From: CAYNKA01 sp964397655
GTDB lineage: Bacteria; Spirochaetota; Spirochaetia; DTKZ01
Length of the DNA: 64,000 nucleotides
Direction of reading: 5' to 3'
Assembly: GCA_964397655.1 (NCBI GenBank)
Contig: CAYNKA010000013.1
Location: 1 to 64,000, forward strand
Part shown: piece after piece, positions 16,393 through 24,278 of the stretch
Layout: the number at the start of each line of letters is the position of its first letter
Position numbering within the stretch: the first letter of the stretch is position 1
Translations under genes and position numbers: made by a program
The notes under the pieces: model-generated
The model's input: only the letters and a program-made list of their open reading frames with translations
What the model was told of the DNA's origin: nothing
Databases searched by the model: none

Positions 16393-17396
16393 AAACCGAG
16401 AATCTGCCGGAACTTCTTTTCCGGCTGACTTTCACCGTCGTCGCTCTCGTCGTCATCCTGCTTCTTTTCTCGCGGTGCTCCAGGGAGGACGGGGGAATAC
16501 GGGGATCGGGCACCGTGGAGGCGGACGTCATCCGGATTTCGGCGCAGATAGCGGGGAACCTCGAACGGGTCACCGCCGACGAGGGGAACGAGGTCCGCAA
16601 GGGAGATCTTCTCGCGAAGGCGGACGACGCGACGCTCGTCATCAGGCTGCGGCAGGCCGAGGCCGGGGTCCGCCTCGCGGAAAACCAGCTCCGCCTGCTT
16701 TTGAAGGGGGCGCGGGAAGAGGACATCGCCCAGGGGGAAGCGAACCTGAAGCGCGCCGAGGAGAATTTCAAGGCGGCGGGGGAGGACCGCGAGCGCATGC
16801 TCTCGCTCTTCAGGACCGGGACCGTGACCCAGAAGCAGCGCGACGACGCCGAGACCCGGTACACGCTCGCGCAGACGGAACTCGGTGCCGCCAGGGAGGG
16901 GGTACGCAAGATACGCAACCTCGCCCGGCCCGAGGAACTCGAGGCCGCGAGAATCCAGATCGAGCAGGCGAAGGCGGCACGGGACCTTCTCGCGAAGCAG
17001 ATCGAATACACGGAGATACGGGCCCCCAGGCCGGGCACCATCCTCACGCGTTCCGCCCTTCCGGGCGAATTCGTCGCCCCCGGCTCCGTGCTCTTCACCC
17101 TCGCCGACCTCGACGACATGAGTCTCGTAATCTACGTGCCGGAGAAGGTCCTGGGGAAGGTGGTCCTCGGGGGAAGGGCCGAGATCACCGTGGACTCGCA
17201 TCCCGGAAGGAAATTCGCGGCGAAGGTCGTTCACATCGCACAGGAAGCCGAATTCACGCCGAAGAACGTCCAGACGACCGACGAACGGGTGAAGCTCGTG
17301 TATGCGGTCAAGCTCAAGGTGGAGAAGCCCGACGGCGTGTTGAAGATCGGCATGCCCGCGGACGCGGTACTGCTCACGGAGGAAAAGGGAAAATGA
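16389..17396 (+). CDS. HlyD/YbhG-type membrane fusion protein
   Basis: This 335-residue periplasmic adaptor links the inner-membrane ABC pump to the TolC channel. It begins with ATG at 16389 inside the TetR stop (ATGA). One membrane segment (residues about 12-29, ending LLLFSRC) anchors it; the Cys could be a lipidation site but the -1 Arg makes that doubtful. A biotinyl-lipoyl half (GSGTVEADVIRISAQIAG), a coiled-coil hairpin of about 110 residues, the second lipoyl half (IEYTEIRAPRPGTI) and a beta-barrel with EFTPKNVQTTDERVKLVYAVKLKV follow; that last block is typical of the YbhG subfamily. Confidence 0.92.
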   Translation: MKTENLPELLFRLTFTVVALVVILLLFSRCSREDGGIRGSGTVEADVIRISAQIAGNLERVTADEGNEVRKGDLLAKADDATLVIRLRQAEAGVRLAENQLRLLLKGAREEDIAQGEANLKRAEENFKAAGEDRERMLSLFRTGTVTQKQRDDAETRYTLAQTELGAAREGVRKIRNLARPEELEAARIQIEQAKAARDLLAKQIEYTEIRAPRPGTILTRSALPGEFVAPGSVLFTLADLDDMSLVIYVPEKVLGKVVLGGRAEITVDSHPGRKFAAKVVHIAQEAEFTPKNVQTTDERVKLVYAVKLKVEKPDGVLKIGMPADAVLLTEEKGK

Positions 17397-18322
17397 ACGA
17401 GACAGCCCTCGCGGTACGGGGCCTTTCCAAGAGCTTCGGACGCGTCCGCGCGCTGGACGCGGCGTCCTTCGCCGTACCCGCGGGATCCATATCCGCCATC
17501 GTGGGTCCCGACGGCGCGGGAAAGACGACCATCATGCGCATCCTCGCCGGGATCATCGAGCCGGACGAAGGGGAGATCGAGATCCTCGGCCTCGATCCGA
17601 GGAAGGACCGCGCCGAGATCAAGCAGTCCCTCGGCTACCTTTCCCAGCGCTTCAGCCTCTACGGGGAACTCAGCATAGACGAGAACATCGAATTCTTCGC
17701 GGGACTGCACGGTGTGACCGATTTCGCCGACCGGCGCGACGAGATCCTGGAGTTCACGCGGCTCACCCCGTTCCGGAACAGGACCGCGGACCGTCTCTCC
17801 GGGGGCATGAAGCAGAAGCTGGCGCTCGCCTGCAACATGATCCACCGGCCGAAACTCTTCGTGCTCGACGAGCCCACGACCGGGGTGGACCCGGTTTCCC
17901 GCAGGGACTTCAGGACCCTGCTGTCGATGCTCGTCAGCGAAGGAGTGACCGTGTTCATGTCAACGCCCTACATGGACGAGGCCGAACGCTGCGATCCGGT
18001 GATCCTTCTCCACAAAGGGAAGGTCCTCGTCCAGGGCAGGCCCTCGGACCTTTCCGCCGAGGTCCGCGGCTCCATTCTCGAAGTCGCCTGCGGCGACTCC
18101 CGCGAGGCGGCCCCTGCGCTCCGGCGCGACCCCCGGATCGCCGACGTGAGGCTTTTCGGCGACCGCCTCCACGTTCTCGGAGAAGGCGAAGGCCTCGAAA
18201 CCGCAGTGCGGGAAGGGCTCGCCGAAATCGGGATGAAAGCGGAAGGGATAAGGAAGATTCGGCCCGGCATAGAGGACGTGTTCATCACCCTCATGGGCGG
18301 AGAAGAAGGGAGGGGAGCGTGA
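17393..18322 (+). CDS. ABC exporter ATPase, first copy (YbhF N-half-like)
   Basis: The 309-residue ATPase carries Walker A GPDGAGKTT, signature LSGGMKQKLALACNM, Walker B LFVLDEPTTGVDP and a C-terminal extension of about 80 residues. It starts in a 4-bp overlap with the adaptor gene. In E. coli YbhF two such ATPase domains are fused; here they are separate genes with tolC between them. The two probably act as a heterodimer driving the permeases encoded at 20608 and 21723. Confidence 0.9.
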   Translation: MNETALAVRGLSKSFGRVRALDAASFAVPAGSISAIVGPDGAGKTTIMRILAGIIEPDEGEIEILGLDPRKDRAEIKQSLGYLSQRFSLYGELSIDENIEFFAGLHGVTDFADRRDEILEFTRLTPFRNRTADRLSGGMKQKLALACNMIHRPKLFVLDEPTTGVDPVSRRDFRTLLSMLVSEGVTVFMSTPYMDEAERCDPVILLHKGKVLVQGRPSDLSAEVRGSILEVACGDSREAAPALRRDPRIADVRLFGDRLHVLGEGEGLETAVREGLAEIGMKAEGIRKIRPGIEDVFITLMGGEEGRGA

Positions 18323-19674
18323 AAAAAACGATGCTGATCCTGCTTTTCGCGGGAGCCGCCGGCATGCTCCGCGCCCAGGACGGCCTGACCCTCGAGGAAT
18401 GCCTCCGGTCCGCCCGCGACAGGAACAGGAGCCTCACCGCAGCCATGCTTTCCGTGAAGGAAGCGGAGGCCCAGCTCCGGGAGGCCCGCGCCCGGAGGCT
18501 TCCCTCGCTCACCTTGGGGACCTCGTACGCGAGGCTGAGCCCGGAGAATCCGGCGGGCGTCACCGTCCAGCTCCCCGCCCCCATCGGAACGCGGACCATC
18601 GACCTCGCCGACAGTCCCACCGAGGCGGTCGGCCTCCAGCTCGACCTGCAGTATCCGCTTTTCGCGGGCTTCCGGGTGAGCGAGGGAATCGAGCTCGCAC
18701 GGCTCCGCGCCGACGTGAAGCTGAAGGAGTACGAGCTCCGGGGCGACGACCTCGCCTTCGAAATCCTCAGGCTCTTCTGGGAATCGGTCCGCGCGCGGGA
18801 CACGCTCGCCGCCATCGAAAAGAACCTCGAGCTCGTGAAGATCCACGCCGAGGAGGTTCGCAGGTTGGCGGCCGCGGGACTCGCGGTCCGGGAGGACGCG
18901 CTCAAGGTGGAGATGAGGACGGCGAGGACCGAACTCCTCAGGATCGAAGCGGAGTCCGGCTACGAGCTAGCTCTGCTCCGGCTGAAAACGGCGGCAGGAA
19001 TTCCCAGGGAAAGGCCGGTACGGCCGGATCCGCCTCGGGATTGGAGCAGGCGCCCCGCGGAGGCGGCGGCAGTGCCCGGCGATACGGACCTCCGGGCACT
19101 GCTCGGAAAGGCCTTCTCGACCCGGGAGGAGCTTTCGATCGCCGGCAGCCTGGTGAGGATGCGCGAGAGCGCGAAGAAGATCGCGGAGGCCGACTATTAC
19201 CCCTCGATCATCGTCACGGGAAACTACACCTACGCGAAACCGAACAACCGTATCTTTCCGCCCCCTTCGGGGTTCGAGGACACCTGGCAGGTCGGCGTCG
19301 CCGCGAGGATCGACATCGGCGGATTCCCCGGAACCTCGGCCCGGACCGCACAGGCGTCCGCCCTCGAGGATTCCGCACGAAACGACTACGAGGCGCTCAG
19401 GGAACGCATCGTCCTGGAAGTGACGGAGCGGTATCTCGGGCTCAGGAAAGCAGAGCAGTCCGTCGAAGTCGCGAGAACCATGAAGGCCCAGGCCGAGGAA
19501 AGCCTCAAGGCGGCCGAGGAGAAATTCAAGAACGGCCTCGCGAAAAGCTCGGACGTGCTGGACGAGCAGAACAACCTGCTCCAGGCCGAGCTCGCGGTGA
19601 CGGGAAGCGCGATCGACCGAACCGTCGCCGAAGCCGCGCTGAAACGCGCCGTCGGAGAGTTCCATGGCCGATGA
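18319..19674 (+). CDS. TolC-family outer-membrane efflux protein
   Basis: The 451-residue protein is an outer-membrane channel of the TolC family. GTG at 18319 overlaps the preceding stop. The signal peptide covers about residues 1-19 (ending LRAQ). The internal duplication is visible: LTLEECLRSARDRNRSLTAA early, then the second repeat with LRERIVLEVTERYLGLRKAEQSVEVA and the long coiled-coil ending AEESLKAAEEKFKNGLAKSSDVLDEQNNLL, the typical TolC equatorial region. As a trimer it would complete the export path to outside. Confidence 0.93.
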   Translation: MKKTMLILLFAGAAGMLRAQDGLTLEECLRSARDRNRSLTAAMLSVKEAEAQLREARARRLPSLTLGTSYARLSPENPAGVTVQLPAPIGTRTIDLADSPTEAVGLQLDLQYPLFAGFRVSEGIELARLRADVKLKEYELRGDDLAFEILRLFWESVRARDTLAAIEKNLELVKIHAEEVRRLAAAGLAVREDALKVEMRTARTELLRIEAESGYELALLRLKTAAGIPRERPVRPDPPRDWSRRPAEAAAVPGDTDLRALLGKAFSTREELSIAGSLVRMRESAKKIAEADYYPSIIVTGNYTYAKPNNRIFPPPSGFEDTWQVGVAARIDIGGFPGTSARTAQASALEDSARNDYEALRERIVLEVTERYLGLRKAEQSVEVARTMKAQAEESLKAAEEKFKNGLAKSSDVLDEQNNLLQAELAVTGSAIDRTVAEAALKRAVGEFHGR

Positions 19675-20611
19675 AGCGATCCGCGCCGAACGGCTCACGA
19701 AGAAATTCGGCTCCTTCTTCGCGGTCAGGGACCTCGACTTCATGGTGGAGAAGGGATCCATCTTCGGCCTGCTCGGGGCGAACGGAGCGGGAAAATCCAC
19801 GACCATCAGAATGCTTTCGGGGCTGCTTCCTCCGACGTCGGGAACCGCCGCGGTGGCCGGCTTCGACGTCGGAACTCAAAGCGAGGAGATCAAGAAACGA
19901 ATCGGCTACATGTCCCAGCGCTTTTCCCTGTATGAGGACCTCACGGTGAACGAGAACGTCGAGTTCTACGGCGGGGTCTACGGGCTTTCGGGGAAGACGC
20001 TCCAAGAAAGGAAGGAGGCGGTCTTCGCAACAGCGGGGCTCAGCGGCAAGGAGAACACCCTCGCCTCCGAACTCCCCGGAGGCATCAGGCAAAGGCTCGC
20101 CCTGGGCTGCGCCATCCTCCACGAGCCCGAGGTACTCTTCCTCGACGAACCCACCGGCGGGGTCGATCCCTCGTCCAGGCGCATGTTCTGGGACCTCATC
20201 GTGGACATCGCGAAGAACGGGACCACGGTGCTCGTCACCACGCACTACCTCGACGAGGCCGAATTCTGCGGAAGGATCATCCTGATGCACGGAGGTCTCA
20301 AGGTAGCGGACGGCAGTCCTACCGGCCTGAAGCGGGACACCTACGGGGACGGGATGTACGAGGTTGAGTGCGACGATCCGGTCGCCGCCACCGAGGCGCT
20401 TACCCGGGAGCCCTGGATCATGGAGGCCTCGCTCTTCGGCCTCCTGGTACACGCCGCCCCGGAGCCGGGGAGTCTGCCGGCGGGCGAGGCCGCCGAGGCG
20501 ATACGAAGAACGCTCCGGGCGGCATCGGTCGAAACGGTTCGGATCGAACCGGTGGTCCCCACGCTGGAAGACGTCTTCCTCCACGTGGCGGGGGAAAGGA
20601 AGAAACCATGA
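19664..20611 (+). CDS. ABC exporter ATPase, second copy (YbhF C-half-like)
   Basis: The 315-residue ATPase has Walker A GANGAGKST, a signature that reads LPGGIRQRLALGCAI instead of LSGGxxQR, and Walker B VLFLDEPTGGVDPSSRR, with the C-terminal extension TLEDVFLHVAGERKK that marks drug-exporter ATPases. Its start overlaps the tolC end by 11 bp, and its stop overlaps the first permease gene. The changed signature suggests one of the two ATP sites of the heterodimer may be weaker. Confidence 0.9.
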   Translation: MADEAIRAERLTKKFGSFFAVRDLDFMVEKGSIFGLLGANGAGKSTTIRMLSGLLPPTSGTAAVAGFDVGTQSEEIKKRIGYMSQRFSLYEDLTVNENVEFYGGVYGLSGKTLQERKEAVFATAGLSGKENTLASELPGGIRQRLALGCAILHEPEVLFLDEPTGGVDPSSRRMFWDLIVDIAKNGTTVLVTTHYLDEAEFCGRIILMHGGLKVADGSPTGLKRDTYGDGMYEVECDDPVAATEALTREPWIMEASLFGLLVHAAPEPGSLPAGEAAEAIRRTLRAASVETVRIEPVVPTLEDVFLHVAGERKKP

Positions 20612-21726
20612 AGCTCTCCGGGGCCCGCATCAAGACCATGGTGAGGAAGGAATTCCGATCGCTCCTCCGCGACCGGGGATCCCTGGCGTCCATGATCTTC
20701 CTTCCCATGTTCCTCCTGGTCATGTTCGGGTACGCCGTGTCGCTCGACGTGAAGAACGTCAGCGTCGGAGTCCTGGACACGGACAACAGTCCGGAAAGCA
20801 GAAATTTTCTCGAACAGTTCTTCCATTCGGATTACTTCATCCGGGGATGGACCGCGGACAAGGAAAGCGATTTCGACGAGCTCCTCCTCGAGAGCAGGAT
20901 CGGTCTCGCGATCGTGATACCCCGGGACTTTTCGGAGCGCATCCATCGCGGCCTCGCGGCGGACGTCCAATTCCTCATCGACGGTTCGAATTCCAACACC
21001 GCCTCCGCGGTCCTCGGTTACGTCCAGGCCGTCGCGGAGTCGTTTTCTCCGGGAACCGAGCCCGTCCGGGCGGTTCCGCCGCTCGAAATACGGCCGCTCA
21101 TCCGGCACAACCCCGATCTCCGGAGCTCGGTCTTCCTGGTTCCCGGACTCATCGCCATCATCCTCATAGTCACGGCGGTCATCGCCACCGCGCTCGCCAT
21201 CGTGAGGGAAAAGGAGCTCGGCACCATGGAACAGATCGTCACCTCGCCCATCCTCGCTCCCGAACTCATACTCGGGAAGATCATTCCTCCCTTCACGGTA
21301 TCGATCGGAGTGACCGTCCTCATCCTCGCGGCGAGCCGGATCCTTTTCGGCATCTACGTCAAAGGGAGTTTTTTCGACCTGGGCCTGGTAACCCTCCTGT
21401 TCCTCTTCGGCTGCCTCGGGCTCGGGCTTTTCATCTCCACCCTCGCCGACACCCAGCAGACCGCGTTCATGATCGCCATCATCATGACCTTCCTCCCCTC
21501 CTACATCCTGTCGGGCTTCGTCTTCCCCATCAGAAACATGCCGATACCGGTCAGGATCATCACCTACTTGAACCCGTCGAGCTATTTCCTCTCGGCCCTG
21601 CGTCACGTAATGATCAGGGGGACCGGAATAGGATACTTCTGGAAAGACCTCGTCTCGCTGCTCGTATTCTCCGCGGCGGTGTTCGGAGCGAGCGTTGCGC
21701 GCCTCAAGAAAGGAAGGATAGGATGA
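20608..21726 (+). CDS. ABC-2 type permease, first copy (YbhS/YbhR-like)
   Basis: This is a 372-residue ABC-2 permease starting at ATG 20608 inside the preceding stop. It has an N-terminal helix (residues about 22-42), a large extracytoplasmic domain (about 43-170, VSLDVKNVSVGVLDTDNSPESR), then five helices including the IREKELGTMEQIVTSP motif after helix 2 that marks drug-exporter permeases. Length is typical (about 370-380). With its partner at 21723 it forms the pump core. Confidence 0.92.
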   Translation: MKLSGARIKTMVRKEFRSLLRDRGSLASMIFLPMFLLVMFGYAVSLDVKNVSVGVLDTDNSPESRNFLEQFFHSDYFIRGWTADKESDFDELLLESRIGLAIVIPRDFSERIHRGLAADVQFLIDGSNSNTASAVLGYVQAVAESFSPGTEPVRAVPPLEIRPLIRHNPDLRSSVFLVPGLIAIILIVTAVIATALAIVREKELGTMEQIVTSPILAPELILGKIIPPFTVSIGVTVLILAASRILFGIYVKGSFFDLGLVTLLFLFGCLGLGLFISTLADTQQTAFMIAIIMTFLPSYILSGFVFPIRNMPIPVRIITYLNPSSYFLSALRHVMIRGTGIGYFWKDLVSLLVFSAAVFGASVARLKKGRIG

Positions 21727-22880
21727 GAAGGATAGCCAGCATCGTCAGGAAGGAATTCCTCCAGATCAGAAGGGACAAGCGCATGCTGCCAATCGTCTTC
21801 GTCTCGCCCGTGATCCAGCTCCTGTTCCTCGGCTACGCGGCGAACCTCGACGTGAAGGACGTGCCGGTCGTCGTCTGCGACCTCGACGGCTCCATGGAAA
21901 GCAGAGCCGCAGCGGAAGCCCTTTCGGTCGCTGGCCACTTCGACATCGAGCATCATGTCCGGGATCCGGACGAAACGGACGAGTTCCTGGACCTCGGAGA
22001 CGCCCAACTCGCTCTCGTCATCCCCCGCGGGTTCGCCGCGGACGTCGCTGCCGGCAGAACGGCGCGTGTTCAGCTCATCGCCGACGGCTCGGACTCCAAC
22101 TCCGCGGGCATAGGGCTCAGCTACGCGGTTTCGGTCCTCCGTAACCACTCGAAGAAAATCCTCGTCGAAAGGACGGGCAAGGCGGCCAAGATCCCGGAAG
22201 GCGACGAGCGGCCCGCGAGGATCACGGCCGCGGGGAGGGCTTCGCCGAAAATACGCGTCTGGTACAATCCCGAACTCAAGAGCAGGTTCTTCTTCGTAAC
22301 GGGCATACTCGGCCTTCTCCTCATGATCATAACCATGCTTCTCACATCCCTCGCCGTCGTCAAGGAAAAGGAAAAGGGGACCCTCGAACAGCTCATCGTC
22401 ACCCCCATCCGGTCCTTCGAGCTCATCGCCGGCAAGCTCATACCCTTCGTCATCATCGGATTCATCGACGTGGTACTCGTCCTTCTCGCCACGAGGCTCC
22501 TCTTCGGTCTCGAGGCGGCGGGGAGCATCCCGCTCCTCTTCGGCCTCACCGGAGTATTCCTCCTCACCACGCTCGGCCTGGGACTCTTCATTTCCACGAT
22601 AACGCGCACGCAGCAGCAGGCCATGATGGTCGCCGTGTTCTTCGTCCTCATGCCGATGATCTTCCTCTCGGGATTCGTCTTCCCCATCGACACCATGCCC
22701 GTCGTCATCCAGTGGGTCTCCTACCTCATTCCCCTGCGCTACTACATCGTCATCATCCGCGGTATTTTCCTGAAAGGGGCGGGTTTCGAAGCCCTCGCCC
22801 GGGATACCGCGGCTCTCGCCGCCTTCGGCGCCCTGATCCTCGGGTTCAGCATCCTCAGGTTCCGCAAGCGGCTCGAATGA
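21723..22880 (+). CDS. ABC-2 type permease, second copy (YbhS/YbhR-like)
   Basis: The 385-residue second permease starts in a 4-bp overlap with the first and shares its plan: N-terminal helix, extracytoplasmic domain with VPVVVCDLDGSMESRAAAEAL, then five helices with VKEKEKGTLEQLIVTP and the FPIDTMPVVIQWVSYLIPLRYY segment. It closes the tetR-efflux operon. The two permeases are clearly paralogous, supporting a heterodimeric exporter. Confidence 0.92.
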   Translation: MRRIASIVRKEFLQIRRDKRMLPIVFVSPVIQLLFLGYAANLDVKDVPVVVCDLDGSMESRAAAEALSVAGHFDIEHHVRDPDETDEFLDLGDAQLALVIPRGFAADVAAGRTARVQLIADGSDSNSAGIGLSYAVSVLRNHSKKILVERTGKAAKIPEGDERPARITAAGRASPKIRVWYNPELKSRFFFVTGILGLLLMIITMLLTSLAVVKEKEKGTLEQLIVTPIRSFELIAGKLIPFVIIGFIDVVLVLLATRLLFGLEAAGSIPLLFGLTGVFLLTTLGLGLFISTITRTQQQAMMVAVFFVLMPMIFLSGFVFPIDTMPVVIQWVSYLIPLRYYIVIIRGIFLKGAGFEALARDTAALAAFGALILGFSILRFRKRLE

Positions 22881-22908
22881 TTCGCCAGCCTCCGACGGGC
22901 GGGGGATG

Positions 22909-22917
22909 TGGTATACT
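22909..22917 (+). promoter_or_regulatory. Extended -10 promoter of the C_GCAxxG_C_C gene
   Basis: TG-G-TATACT is an extended -10 element 20 bp upstream of the ATG at 22937. No good -35 is visible, which is tolerated with an extended -10. Confidence 0.55.
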
Positions 22918-22936
22918 CATTGCGGGAGGATGCCTC

Positions 22937-23374
22937 ATGAAAGCCGAAGAAACGAGATCCGTCGAACTGTTCCGAAACAACTACAATTGCGCCCAATCGG
23001 TCTTCGCCTCGAGGGCAGCCCTCGTCGGCCTGAGCGAGATCGACGCGAAGAGGATCGCCCTGGGATTCGGTTCCGGAATCGCCAGAACGCAGCAGATCTG
23101 CGGAGCCTGCGCCGGGGCCGTCATGCTCATCGGAGCCGGGCTGCACGACGAGGCCGATCCCCCGGCGTCCAAAGCCAGGGTATACGAAATCGTCAAGACC
23201 TTCCTCGAGGAATTTCGGGCGATGCACGGCTCGACTGACTGCCGAATCCTTCTGGGAGCGGACCTCGGTACCGAGGAAGGAGTGGCCGAGGCGAAGGCGA
23301 AGCGGCTCTTCGAAACGAAATGCGAGCGTTTCGTGATCGACGCCGGGCGGCTCGCGGAGAAATTTCTGCGCTGA
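22937..23374 (+). CDS. C_GCAxxG_C_C family redox-type protein
   Basis: The 145-residue protein belongs to the C_GCAxxG_C_C family, small Cys-rich proteins presumed to bind a metal or Fe-S centre or to act as redox partners. The family cysteines are seen in YNCAQSVF, QQICGACAGAVMLIG, STDCRILLG and TKCERFVIDA. GGGAGGA precedes the ATG. A longer frame upstream overlaps the permease and is not used. It stands in its own transcription unit after the efflux operon. Function in the family is not established. Confidence 0.85.
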   Translation: MKAEETRSVELFRNNYNCAQSVFASRAALVGLSEIDAKRIALGFGSGIARTQQICGACAGAVMLIGAGLHDEADPPASKARVYEIVKTFLEEFRAMHGSTDCRILLGADLGTEEGVAEAKAKRLFETKCERFVIDAGRLAEKFLR

Positions 23375-23445
23375 GGTCCGACATTCCATTTGCCGTAAAC
23401 AGGAAAATCGTTTAATCTTATTGAAGACAAGATCGAGGAGATGCA

Positions 23446-24153
23446 ATGTCCGATATCCACCGTCTGAAAACCCTGGACACCCTTCTTTCCAAGGGAGTGT
23501 TCGTCAACGACTATCCCGGGCTCATCATGGACGGAAAGGACATCAGCTTCTTCTTCGTTCGCTTCACGAAAGAAGAGATCGTCGGAACCGAGCCGCGAAG
23601 GAAAAAAGACGACACGGGAAAATTCGAGGCGATTTTCGACGTCTTCTCCTTCTACAATACCGAGAACCGAGTCGCCGGAACCGACGCCGAACTGAAGATA
23701 TTCTATCTCGACGACGCGGGAAACTGCATTTTCGGGCGCGTCGAGGACGAAAAACGCCCCGTCAAGCTGAAGACCGCGAAGCGCGAAGCGGAGGCGGAAC
23801 GTGTGTCCCAGCTCAACCTGGGCAGGACCTACTCCGCCGAAGGACTCGACGGAGTCTATCAAGTGAAGCACTCGGAAACCAAGAACGTGTACGGGGCGCT
23901 CGGAAAATTCATAGCCATCTACATGCTCGGCTGGATCGGCCTCTTCAGGCAATACGAGACGGTGAGGGAAAGGACGGAGATATTCCGCAAGTTCAAGCCT
24001 TTCAAATTCCCCATTTTCGGAACCAAGGAAACCCTGAAAAAGACCATGTTCTACGCCCAACTCGGAGCGAAGCTCCCCTCGGGCGACGAAGACTTCAAGC
24101 GGATCGCCACCTCGTACGGCGAAATAACCCTCGAGGACGCCCTGTCGGTGTAA
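23446..24153 (+). CDS. Hypothetical protein, 235 residues
   Basis: I do not recognise this gene. It has a GAGGAG site before the ATG and composition like its neighbours. The protein is rich in Lys, Glu and aromatic residues, without a signal peptide. Residues about 155-170 (FIAIYMLGWIGLFRQY) are hydrophobic but interrupted by charge, so a membrane helix is doubtful. The first half looks like a beta domain (SFFFVRFTKEEIVGTEPRRK ... KIFYLDDAGNCIFGRV). It lies between a redox-type protein and hcp, separated from hcp by 125 bp carrying regulatory dyads. Confidence 0.65.
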   Translation: MSDIHRLKTLDTLLSKGVFVNDYPGLIMDGKDISFFFVRFTKEEIVGTEPRRKKDDTGKFEAIFDVFSFYNTENRVAGTDAELKIFYLDDAGNCIFGRVEDEKRPVKLKTAKREAEAERVSQLNLGRTYSAEGLDGVYQVKHSETKNVYGALGKFIAIYMLGWIGLFRQYETVRERTEIFRKFKPFKFPIFGTKETLKKTMFYAQLGAKLPSGDEDFKRIATSYGEITLEDALSV

Positions 24154-24200
24154 CGGTCGAAAGCCGCCGGCTTTTCGATTAAAAAAAAATATAGTTTCTT

Positions 24201-24214
24201 GTAACATTTGTTAC
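24201..24214. promoter_or_regulatory. CRP/FNR-like dyad upstream of hcp
   Basis: GTAAC-ATTT-GTTAC is a perfect 5-4-5 dyad in an AT-rich stretch 65 bp before the hcp ATG. hcp genes in anaerobes are often activated by a CRP/FNR-family regulator (HcpR). If the weak -10 TAATGT at 24238-24243 is used, the dyad centre falls near -42, the classic class II activator position. Binding by HcpR is inference. Confidence 0.5.
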
Positions 24215-24240
24215 GGAGCATCCGTGCCTTTCCCGGCTAA

Positions 24241-24254
24241 TGTTCGGACGAACA
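24241..24254. promoter_or_regulatory. Second dyad in the hcp leader
   Basis: TGTTCG-GA-CGAACA is a perfect 6-2-6 dyad about 11 bp before the hcp Shine-Dalgarno sequence. It could be a second protein-binding site or a short hairpin in the leader. Confidence 0.4.
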
Positions 24255-24278
24255 CGAAAGAACCAGGAGGTTTGGAGT

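Noticed and set aside
24150..24185. Terminator after the 23446 gene
   Set aside because: A short GCC/GGC stem with TTTT exists near 24161-24176, but the stem is too small and is followed by an A-run instead of U residues.
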